A DNA stretch of 64,000 nucleotides, from NCBI RefSeq assembly GCF_008728515.1, contig NC_044980.1, positions 33,744,290 through 33,808,289 on the forward strand, in the 5' to 3' direction. Shown piece by piece: positions 12,101 through 24,100 of this stretch. The translations under genes were made by a program, and so were the position numbers. The notes under the pieces are model-generated. The model was not told the origin of the DNA and made no database searches. It was given only the letters and a program-made list of their open reading frames with translations. Origin of the DNA: Papio anubis (lineage: Eukaryota; Chordata; Mammalia; Primates; Cercopithecidae). The stretch's first letter is position 1. Every line of letters begins with the position of its first letter.

Positions 12101-15100
12101 TATGTTTCTAAGTCCATATCTTTTAGAGGTACTTACGAAATGTTTATAGAGGCAACAATGGAATGTCTGATTTGCTTCAATTTAAGGTGAGGATGGGTGG
12201 ATGAGAGGTCTAGATAGGAAACAAGATTGGCCAGGAATAGATCACTGATCATGCTACATATTCATTCTTCATGCTATTTTGTATACTAATAAAGTTTTTC
12301 ATGATAAAAGGTTAAAAGAAGTCGCTCTGGCTATTACGTAGAAAGTAGACTGTGGGGGCCAGAGAGGAAGCAATTGGAAGGGGCTGTTGTAGCCAGCCAA
12401 GTAAAAGATGAGGGTGGCCTGGACTAGGTACTCATGGCAGAAATGAGAAGAAGAGCTTGGTTTTAGGATTTAGGGGGAATGTGGATCCAACCAGACCTGA
12501 CGGATTGGACACAGGATGAGAAAGAAAGAGGAGAGAAAAAAGATGACAAGTGAATTCAGTCCTGTGTTCCAGTGATAAGTCCATGGGCTAGAGACTTCTC
12601 CTCCTTTCCAAAAAGTATAATCACTTCTGTACTCTACAGAATACTCAAGCAAACAAGGAGCTGATTCGATGTGCCATCCTTTCTCGGATTATTTTTGGGG
12701 ACCATCACTGGAAATGCGCACAAGCTCTGACCAACCTAGCTTATGGCTACTTGACACTGAGAGGTACTTGGTTTCCCCAGCTGGGTTTGGGTGGCCAGCC
12801 TCTGAAGGCTAAACTGAGCCCTCACAACCTCAGTGAGGATAGACATGACTAGGAGGGCCCCTTCTTTTCCCCTAGCTCACACATTATCAGGAAGGAAAGT
12901 CCATGGATGAGGGAGACAGTGTGGCGAGGATCTTAGTAATAAAGATAATAAAGATGATGACAGTTATTGAGTATTTAGCATGTGCCAACCTAGTCTCATT
13001 AATCCTCACAATATTCCATGGAGGGAGGTACTGTTATTATCCTCAGCTTATGGATGAGGAACCTGGGGCACAGCGGGCCAAGGACAGTATCAGGGGTTCC
13101 AGCCAGAGGACAATAGGGGAAGGACAGGCAGGGATGTACACTCAGCATCAGGGAGGCAGACCCAATAATGGGACTTGAATTCAAAGGTAGAAGTCAAGTT
13201 CCTGGAAGGTTTGGCTTAGCGAAAGGTAGGGCCCTCATCCTAGAGAAATGGTACTTCTGGAAGGTACTCTAGTATAAGAGAGTAAGACAGGAATCTATTT
13301 GCTAAAACTGAACCCAAGTGAAAGTTCCATGAGAGTAGAAAGTTTGTAGTAGAGGCTGAATAAATATTGGGTGATACACTGAGGCGAGAGCACATTTCTG
13401 GAACCAGGGACATAGCCAGCTCGACTCTCTGTTCCTTGCCCAGCCATGTCAGAATACATTTCTACCATGGAACTCATTGTACTGTGCTCATATATGCTTT
13501 AAATGCTTCTGCCTCTGACACAGAAGCTCTCTCAGGGCAGGAACTGGTCTCATTGGATCTAGAACAGTCCCTTGTACACAATATGGATGGCATATTACTG
13601 CTTAAGAAGTGAGCCGCTGGCCTAGGGATTGTTCAAGTACTTCTGGGACCTTACTTGAAGGTACTTGAAGTGGGACCTAACTTGTAATACAAATTAAATG
13701 CTTTATGGGCTTAAGTGATTTGAAGGCTACAGGAAAAGGGAAGCAATATACTTGGGCCATAATGAGGCTAGATATCAGAAAGCAAAGCTTCTGAAAAAAT
13801 TAAAATTCAGTTCACTTCTCAGTTATTGATCTCAGAATATATTCTCCTTCTTAGGGCTCTATAGGCGCTTTTACACCCATTTGTTTTTAATGCAACTTTA
13901 GATTCATTTATTGATGTGGCAAGATCGCGAGTAGCTGAGATCACAGCATTAGGACAGTGATGCTGTGGGTCACAGTGGGGGCACAGTGAGGCCCTTTTAT
14001 GCTTTAAGAGCACATGTGTTGTGTTCTGAAATAAGGTGCCATGGCTAGGGAGAGGAGAATGTCTTTACGTACTGGCAGAGCAGGCAGCCACCTCTAGGAG
14101 ATTTGAGAGTCACCAGGAAGAATCTTCCCCTAGTGGGGTTCCATGCTTCCTTACTTGGAATCTCTCTATTCCCATCAGACTGATTTTCTCAGAAACTTAC
14201 TGTCTTCATGATAAGAGTCAAATTTAGGGATTTACTACTTCAGTATTTATGGAGTTATTGTTATAAGCCTGGTGGCACTTGCACTCAGTGCTGGGGATAC
14301 ATAAATGAATATTGCTGGTCCCTATGCTCTAGGAACATACAGGGGTCTTAGGATAGGTACCATTCTGAGGCAGGAACAAAATTCTGGAGAGTGCAAATGA
14401 GGCAGTTCAGTGGTTTTGCCATTGAGGAAAGTCAGGGAAGGCTGCAGAGAGAAAGTGATATTGTCCTGTCTTTGAAGAATGAGAATAGTTTTATCAAGTA
14501 GACTTTTTTATTTTTTATATTTTTATTTTTGTAGAGATAAGGTCTTTCTATGTCGCCCAGGCCGATCTCAAACTCCTGGCCTCAAGCGATCCTCCCACCT
14601 CAGCCTCCCAAAGTACTGGGATTATAGGTGTGAGTCATGGCACCTGGCCCCTGAGTAGATTTTGAGGGGAGAAGTAGAGAGTACAAAGTTGGTCGTTTAT
14701 ACATGTTGATCTAAGGCTTAGGAAGTGAGAGGATGGCATTCTGTACAAAACTCCTTACACAGAATATTGTAGCTTCTATGTAGATCCAGGGGATTAAGGT
14801 AGGATAGAAGACACCTTTGGACAGATAGCTCATGCTTGGAAATGGGACTGAAAAGGTAATTTGAGCCCAGATATCAGGGAGTTTGGAGAGTTATTAAAAG
14901 GTTTGAAGTGAGGTGGTAATAATCAAGCTTGTGTTATAAAATGAGAGACTCCAGTATGGGTTGGACTGGTAGAGAAAGAAGAGGCGAAAACCAGTTAGGC
15001 CGTTATCCTGCCCAGATGAGAGTCGATGAGGGCATTGGCTATGGCAGTTGGAATGCAGAAAAGATAACCTAAAATGCAGAATTGGTGACATTTAGTGCCC

Positions 15101-18100
15101 CATTCAGTATGGAGTGGGAAGGACAAGGAAGAATTGAAGTTGAAGCAGGCATGACCTGGACAATTAGCTGAAATCGAGAATGAAAGGGAAAGACCAAGTG
15201 GTGGGGTGTATTAGTCTGTTTTCATGCTGCTAATAAAACATACCCAAGGCTGGGTAATTTATAAAGAAAAAGAGGTTTACAGATTCACAGTTGCACGTGG
15301 CTTATGAGGCCTCACAATCATGATGGAAGGCCAAGGAGGAGCAAAGGCACATCTAACATGGCAGCTGGCAAGAGGTCATGCAGAGGAACTGCCATTTATA
15401 AAACCATCAGATCTGGTGAGATTTATTCACTATCACAAGAACAGCATGGGAAAGCCCTGCCCCTATGATTGAATTACCTCCCACTGGCTCCCTCCCATGA
15501 CACATGGGGATTATGGGAGCTACAATTCATGATGAGATTTGGGTAAGGACACCGCTAAACCACATCATGGAGGAAGGGGGAAGAAGCTACTGAGTTTGGT
15601 TTCTGACAGGCTGAATCACATCTGTATTGAAATGTTCAGTAGGCAACTGAAAGCAGGTCTAGAGCTCAGGAAAGATGTTAGTTTGGGAGAGATGAGCACA
15701 CAGGAGCAAGCTGAGGCCATAGGAGTGGAGGAGCTTGATCAGAAGTAGTGTGTAGTGGTTGGGTGTGGTGGCTCATATGTGTAATCCCAGTACTTTGGGA
15801 GGCTGAGGTGAGTGGATCACTTGAGGTCAGGAGTTTGAGACCAGCTTGGTCAACATGGTGAAACCCCATCTCTGCAAAATACAAAAATTAGCCAAGTGTA
15901 GTGGTGCATGCCTGTAGTCCTAGCTACTCAGGAGGCTGAGGCAGGAGAATTGCTTGAACCAGGAGGTAGAGGTGGCAGTGAGCCGAGATCATGCCACTGC
16001 ACTCCAGCCTGGGTGACAGAGCAAGACTCTGTCTCAAAAAAAAAAAAAAAGGAGTAGTGTGTAGAAAGAGAGGGGAAGAGAATAGAGGACTGAAGACTGG
16101 AGAGCAAGAGCTTTGGGAATGGGTAGGATAAAGGGGGGCCAGCAAAGAAAATAGAAGACTCAGGAGGAGCCGTATCATGGAAGCCAAGAGAGGAGAAAGG
16201 GTTTTGAAAAGAAGTGCAACAGTGGTTTCAACAGTTCAGATGGTAGAGGAAGGTCAAATAAGGTAAAGGCTGAGGAGAGACCCATGGATTTGGCAGTTGG
16301 GAGGTCATTGCAACTTGGTTTGGTAGAGACAAGTACACTCCTTGGGCCCTGGGAGAGCCCAGATTCACAGAGACTAGCTAAGTGTCTTTCACTGGAATTC
16401 AAACTTGAGGTGATGAACTTGAACTGAAGAGGAAGGCATTTGAGAGGGAGATTTCTCTGAAACTAGGCAAGGCCAGATGCTGCCCTCTCTGTCTTGCCTT
16501 GAAGATGACTAGGGTAGGTCTAGAAGGAGGTTGGCCTAGATCTTCTGAAATCAACCCCTTCCATAATGAGCCACAAACTGCCTTTGAGTTTTACTTTTCC
16601 AATTAGATTCCAAGTTAAGTCAAGATAAGTGAACAGGTTATACCACAAAAGATGGTGATAAAACCTTTCCTCCCTAACTGACAGTTTTTCCTGCTGCATG
16701 AATAGAGAACTACGTTGGGGCAATAAGTTGGAGGAGATACAAGTTTTCCTGTACAAGAGACTTTTTTGTTTGTTTCTCCTAGATGGGAAAAGCAGCTTGC
16801 TGGTCAGATGAAATGTGCATGTGGTGTAATGGAGCCTAGACTGGAACCCAGATTTTCTGATACCAGCCTAGATTTTTTTTTTTTTTTAGAGTAGGTTGTG
16901 ACTGTAAGCTTTCTTTGAGAATAGCCTAGTGCCTCTTATTTCAGTCATATTTTGGTTTGTTCACTTAAGCTTTTATTTCAGTTTCTTCACTTCAGCTTTT
17001 TTTTAGTGTCTTTTTAGTGTCTGGTCCATGGAGTAAGTAAGGCTTTGAAAAATGGCAGATCTTCAAGAGAGATGAAGTGCTTGCTCAGCTCCACGCGGTG
17101 TGGTTGTCATTCATCCTCTAACTGCTTTAAAGTGGACAGACTATATAAGCTGGCCTCCTGTGTAGGCGGATGTGTGTGTCTGTGTGCGTTCATGCCTCAC
17201 TGCACCCATGCATGTTTTATAGTCATCAGCCCTGCTTTGCTCATTTCACTCTGGGCCTTTTCCAGCAGCCAAAAGGCTGATTTCTCTCAATAAACAGTCA
17301 TTCAGTGAGTACTTAGTGAGAAACCTGTATATGTGAAATGCCATGAAGAACACTGTGGGAAATGTAATGTAAAGAAGCCTTCAAAGGTTTTACAACTTAG
17401 TGTGGAAGGTGAACTACCTAGGGACATAACTATGAGGGAAGGCATTATAAGGTAAATGCCATGTAATTGATTTAAATAATGGGTTTCAGGAAGGTGGGGT
17501 GAAATCATTTCTGGCTGAGTTGATAGATTCAAGGGGGAGGTGGATTCAAGGGTTGTAAAAAAGGAGTAGGGTTTGGGTAGGTGGAAGAAGGGGTGGGCAT
17601 TTCTGTTGAAAAGGATGGTGTGGGCCAAGGCATTAGGAAGGAAAGTGCCACGTCTGTGGAGACGGCAGTAAGCAGCCTTGCCTGGCCAAGGTTAGGACTG
17701 GTAAGATGAACCTGGAAAGGAGAAGGGTACATTGGACAGGCCATGGTGTGGTTCTAAATACAGGCTAAGGAATTTGTAATTTATTTGATAGGCAAAGAGC
17801 ACTAGTGGAGATTTTCCAGCAGGATGATAAAAATGTCAAAGTGTACTTTTGGCAAGGTTAATCCAGCAGTGATGGAATGGAGGCCATCTCAGTCATCTGA
17901 GTCTAAAACTAGGCTGCCAGAGAGAATGGGTGAGAAGGGAAGGATTCAAGAGTCTACGAAAGACAGATACATTTATTTTTAAACCAGAAACCCGCTTCTG
18001 GGAATCTTTCCTAAATACACACTGATAACATGGACAAGATTATTCTTTGCAGCATCGTTCATGATAGTAAAAGATTGGAAACAAGCAAGTATCCATCAAC

Positions 18101-21100
18101 AGGAAACTAGTATATACACACAAAGGGAAATATGGAATTTTAAAAAAGAACATGAGGAATCTCCATATCCTTCTAGGGAAAGATCTCTTTAGGGAAAAGA
18201 GAATGCACAATGCAGTGTAGTGTTTATAATATGCCTCTTTTTGTGTAAGAAAGAGGGAGTAAGAAATGAGAATGTAGGCTTATTTTTACATAAAAAACAC
18301 CGAAGAGTACACAAGAATGAAACAAAAAATGTTACTTAGATGGTAGTTGGGGACAAAGGGAACAGGATTGGAAGTGAGACCTCTCAGTGTTTACTTTTTC
18401 ATATAATTTTTAACTTTTCAACTATAGAAATGTGTTTCCTGTTCAAAAATGATTATTAAAAGACAGAGACCATTAAGGAGGAGTTGGCAGGACTTGGTGT
18501 TCGATTTGGGGTTGAGTGACAGTGAGGCCCAAAGATGACCATGATGTTTTGGGCCCCTGAAATTGCCATTTTCAGAGAGAAGTAGGTCAGAAAGGAAGTA
18601 GACTGGGAGAGGAATGCTGAGTCCAGTTTTTTTATGTATAGATTTTGAAATTGTGATAGAGAATCCACAAGTTGAGAATTGCTAATCTGAAAATCTGAAA
18701 TCCAAAATGTTCCAAAATCTAAAACTTTTTGAGTGCTGATGTGTCGCTTAAAGGAAATGCTCATTGGAACATTTTGGATTTCAGATTTTCAGATTTTAGA
18801 GATGTTTGATTGGTTATCTGCAAATAATCCAAAAATGCCCCCCATCCAGAAAAAAAAAATCTGAAATCTGGAACACTTTAGGTCCCAAGCATTTTGGATA
18901 AGGGATACTCAACCTGTAATACATTTTCACATGTGCTGGAAATTTGGGACCAGAACTTGGGAGGAGAGAAGGAAAGGCATAAGCATGGAGGAATATTTGA
19001 GACCAGAACTGAAGAGGGGAAATGGTAAATTATAAGCACGGAAGCTAAGGTTGAAGTAATAGGAGTTGATAAAACTTGCAAGAAGGAAAGAGAGAAGTGG
19101 AAGAAACAGAAAAACTTGGAAAATGGACACATTAATGGTAGAGAACAAAGGACCTTGATAAAGAGTTAGCAAAGAATCAATTACAGAAAGTTTATAAAGG
19201 AGAAGCAGGTTGGTGCAGTACCTTGGGAGCCAAACAGCTAAGGGTGTCTGATGCTGCAGTGAAATGCAGACTGAAAAACTGCAGTTGGATTCATTTATTA
19301 GGATGTTTTTGAGGGGACCTCAGAAGAATAATTTCCCCATAATGGTTGGAGGAGAAGCCAGATCCCAGGGAGGAAGGGAAGCAATAGGGACCGGTAGGCT
19401 AGTGAAGATGATTTTACAAGAGAAGGAGATGCAGGAAGATTTTAGCAAAGAGGAAGGAGCCAGTTAGAAGAGAGGGTTTAAAGATTTTTTTTAATGGAGT
19501 AATTGATGGAATGGGATTCACAGGAGAATGTGAGGCTTTTGCAAGCAGAGTGTATAAAAGTTGGTTGGCTTGTTAAACAGAACAAGTGACACTAGAAGTG
19601 GACCTCTATGGCCCACTGCCCTGATGATGATCCTAATAAGCCTATTGATCCAGCAGCGGAGAAAGGGCAGGCAGAGATCACCAGGGTAGTTTGGTAACTA
19701 GTGGTGCACTGTTTCCAAGTGTTCAGGAAGGAAAATATGGTAACGTGGACAAGCAGTTTTCTGAAATTCTGCTTATTAATGAAACAGTAATTTAGTCAGT
19801 CTATTATTACTGGGAATCTTCCAGGTATTGGGGCTATGTTACAAATGTTGCAAGATCCAGCAAAAGAAGCCTAAGTCATGAGCTCTGCCTTCTTTGTCTA
19901 GTTGGTTAAAATAAAGACACAAAAACTGGTACAGAAACAACAGAGAATGATAAAAACCAGGTAATCTGACCGACAAGAAGCCTGATACCTACCTGAAGTG
20001 AGTCTGCATTTGAGAATGCAAGCCTCTTACAAAGATTCTGTAAACAGCACTATGAAAAATGTTCAAAATAAGTACAAATGTAGTAAATTACTCAATGAGA
20101 GAAGATAGACGTTGGTAATAATAATAATAATGGCTAATATTTCTTCAAACTCACTTCATTTAGGCACTATTTAATCCTTTTTTGTATTAAATTAATCCTT
20201 GCAACAACTCTACAAGATATATTTTCAGTACCATTTTGTAGGTGAATAAACAGGCACAGATAGATTAAGTAACTTTTTCAAGTCATAAGGATGTTCAAGT
20301 CATAATGACTAAACCAGAATTTGTACCTGGAGAGTGTGACTCTAGACCCTGCTCTTTTAATCACCATGCCACAGTAACTGCTTTAATATAGATGATGATC
20401 AAAGGTGACTGCTCTCTGGTGACAATAACAACCTCCAAAGATTGGGTAGCTCTGAGGAGATTTTCTCTGGCCTGAGTCAGTGTAGCAGACATCAGTGATA
20501 GAATCCCAACCCAGACTAAAGCAAAATGATTGATATGTTTGTTGGACAATCTTTGGACTCATTTTGCCATCTCATCAATATTTCCTTGTAATTTCTGAAT
20601 CTTGGGCTCCAGAAGCAGGCCTTGCTGCCCCTCTGCCTTGAACCTTGAAAACTGCTGCACTGTCAGTGCAGGTAGAAGGGTGTTATCCTTGGCTTGGGAC
20701 GGCAGATACAGAGAAGTGACTTGGTCTGTGAAGCATCCTTCATGGATATACACAATAATCTTATACACAGTGTTCTTTTTACATGAAAGAGGATGTACTT
20801 AGACTTAATAAACGTAAATTCATTTCAAAGTGTTACTGATACTGAATTCATAGTACTTTTGTCAATATGATTTTTTTCAAGTCTCATGGGCTATGAAAAT
20901 AATTATCACAAGTGGAGGAAGCCATGTGGTTTTTTTTAAATATAAAAAGAGCTCTTTCATACTTGAAAAGGTTGGAAAACATTTGTCTAGAGCAGGGGTC
21001 TCCAAACTCAAGAGACAGCTCCCTTATCACTAAAAGAAACTTAAGCAAACAAATGAATTACTTTTTATATGTGTATTTTAAATAGATTGTGTACAACAGT

Positions 21101-24100
21101 ATTGATGTGTTATGTAATATTATAAATAGTAATAAAAATAGGAAAAGGCTTCAGATAAAAAAAATAGAGAAATTTTGATTTCCTCCTCACACTCTTATGG
21201 CATATTGCATACCCATAGAGTTCATGCATTCCACTTTGGAGATCAGAGTGGATTCTGGGAAGGTGAAAGAAGTTTTTCTCCTTTAGGGCTTAAAATATAA
21301 TAAATTGTTTTAAATCAAGATCCTCGTTCAGTTTGCTTAAGCCCCATGTGGCTCAGCTTTTCCATCAGAAGGCCCACAATGTGGGGCCTAGTCGTGTGAA
21401 AGCAAGGAACTGTATGATTAATTCGCTGCTGAGCAGAGAGGGAAAGTATTCCTCCTGGGAATTGCACAACCAGCATGGGATACTTTGCAGGGAGGGCGCA
21501 GGCTTGCAAAGCCTCAGGGACTGCCTCAGAACAACTTTCTTGAGTGGTAGTTGTTTTATTTGACATTCACAAGCCCAGAAGGAGTGTCTGCTGATTTGGG
21601 GTGGTTTTTAGTAGCTCCTCCAGTTTCACCTTTCTTCTTCCTAAGGACCCAGGGAACTGTCTTGAGTTTGGTTTTTACAGTCCTTAATGACACATTCCCA
21701 ATGGCCCACCTACTTGTGGAAAATGACCTGTTTGATCAAAACACTTTCTCAGTTTTCTACTTTATTTTCTTGGTCTAAAGTAGCAATCTTGGCTTCCAGT
21801 ATCTGAAGCAGAGTTTTCTGTGAGCTAACTAGTGATGCTATCTTCTTCCTCCAGACCTGTGAAGACTCCCTGTTATGTAACAGATCTAATTCCCCCTCCT
21901 CATCTTGGCATCTGCTAAGGTCCGAGCATGTCCACTCCAAAGTTCAGGTGTTGCCACTGTGATAGCATCAAGAAGTGGGCCTTTCAGAGGTGATTAGGCT
22001 ATGAGGGCTTCTCCCTCATAAATGGGATTAAGGCCCTTATAAAAGAGGCTTTTTATGGTGTTTGGTTCTTTTTTTCTTCCTCTTTTCATCATATGTGAAC
22101 GCAGCAAGAGGTCCCTCACAAGAAGCTGGTGTCTTCATCTTAGACTTTTCAGCCTCCAGAACTGTGAGAAATTTCTGTTCTTTATAAATTACCTGGTCTC
22201 AGGTATTCTGTTACAGCAGCACATACAAATTAAGACATCATCCAGGATGCTTTACATATTCAATGCATAGCTTATACGTTTTTCTTTTTTTCTTTTTTCT
22301 TTTTTTTCATTTGAGATGGAGTCTCACTCTATTGCCCAGGCTGGAGTGCAGTAGTGCGATCTCGGTTCACTGTAAGCTCTGCCTCCCAGGTTCACGCCAT
22401 TCTCCTGCCTCAGCCTCGGGGGAGTAGCTGGGACTACAGGCGCCCGCCACCACACCTAGCTAATTTTTTTTTTTTTTAGTGGAGACAGGGTTTCACCGTG
22501 TTAGCCAGGATGGTCTCGATCTCCTGACCTCGTGATCCGCCCGCCTCGGCCTCCCAAAGTGCTGGGATTACAGGCATGAGCCACCGCGCCCGGCCCACTT
22601 ATATGTTTTTCAATTCAGAGTTTCCTTTCAGTCATCTTTCTACCTTCTCTAACAATCCTGTATCCACCCAACCTCATCCCCCGGTGCGGCACACATATAT
22701 ACACATGCTTGCTTATTCTATCTTCAAGGCCTCAAGCTATTTAATCCAAGGGGAAATCCCTCCTTGTATCAGTCAAAATCCTATCCACTCTTGAAAAACA
22801 AGATGAGTCCTACTTCTTCTGTAAAGATTTTACTAACTATGTGTTTCTCCAAGTGTGGTCCTCAGACAGCCTTGCATTATTACCAAGATTAGTTCTTACA
22901 GATGAGAACCCTTGGTTACCGTCTGCAACATGGTTCTTGTTTTAAATGTGTATTCTTGGTTCTTATCCCAGAACTTGTGAGCTGTAACTACTGGAAGTGT
23001 AGTACAGGAATCTGCATTTTAATAGGGTGTTTATAATGCACAGTGCAATTTGAAGGCCACTCTTAACTTAGGGCACAACCCTCTCTTTCATCAGAGTCCA
23101 TTTTTCTCTTCAGTTGAGACCAATATAACAGGTATTTCTGAGTATTCTGCAGCGACTTCTTGGCTCTGGGTCACTTTTATTTATTTTTATTTTTGCAGTT
23201 TTTAATGAAAGGTGTATATAGGGATACTTTCCCCCTGCATCTTCTCAAATATTTCTTCCTCTTATCTACTATTTTTCTTTCCTACTAGGTGAGATTTGAC
23301 TTTCTGCTCAAGAATCTTTTTCTGTTCTTTTCCAATTTTAGCCTAGTGATAGCTGCCTTGCTGGGGTCAATGCCCACATGGATAGTTGTGCCATTAGCCT
23401 TTTCCCACTGCACCCTGTCAGTATATGCCTTTTTTTTCTGAAATAGTCTCGCTGTGGTGCCAGGCTGGAGTGCAGTGGCGTGATCTCAGCTCACTGCAAC
23501 CTCCACCTCCTGGATTCAAGTGATTCCCCTGCCTCAGCCTCCCTAGCAGCTGGGACTACAGGTGCACACCACAACGCCCAGCTAATTTTTGTATTTTTAG
23601 TAGAGACGGAGTTTCACCATGTTGGCCAGGATAGTCTCCATCTACTGACCTTGTGATTCGCCTGCCTTGGCCTCCCAAAGTGCTGGGATTACAGGTGTGA
23701 GCCACCACACCCAGCCAGATGCCATATTTCTTCTGATAATCCTGGATTACTTTGCCAGTTTGCTGACCTTTGTAGTGTCCTTACACAATCTGAACTTTAT
23801 CATCCTTTTTGGGGGCCGTGGATCAAGCATTGTACTTTTGTCTCAGCTGTTTGGAAAGAGGGGAAGACATAATCTTCTTGTGAATTTGGGAAGGTGCATT
23901 TGAAATGCTTTTTTATGGTTCTTGCTTTGGTCAGAAGTCACAAAAGAATTGAACTTCATTTTGACACTGCTGCTTAGACAATGGTTGCAAAAGGGAAAAG
24001 GGACCTGGGTCACCTTTAGAACTCTCCCAGGGAAGACCGTGTTCCCTTTCATTGCTGTAACTAATTCAGGAGGTGCACTTAGAACACATGAGGGCACAGG

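Larger units (their letters stand above)
14270..16430 (+). repeat. Long L2 element broken by three insertions
   Basis: L2-like sequence runs 14270-14510, 14655-15205, 15567-15755 and 16055-16430, for example AGTGCTGGGGATACATAAAT, TGTTCAGTAGGCAACTGAAA and ATCATGGAAGCCAAGAGAGG. It is interrupted by an Alu monomer, a THE1 LTR and a full Alu. Confidence 0.65.
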
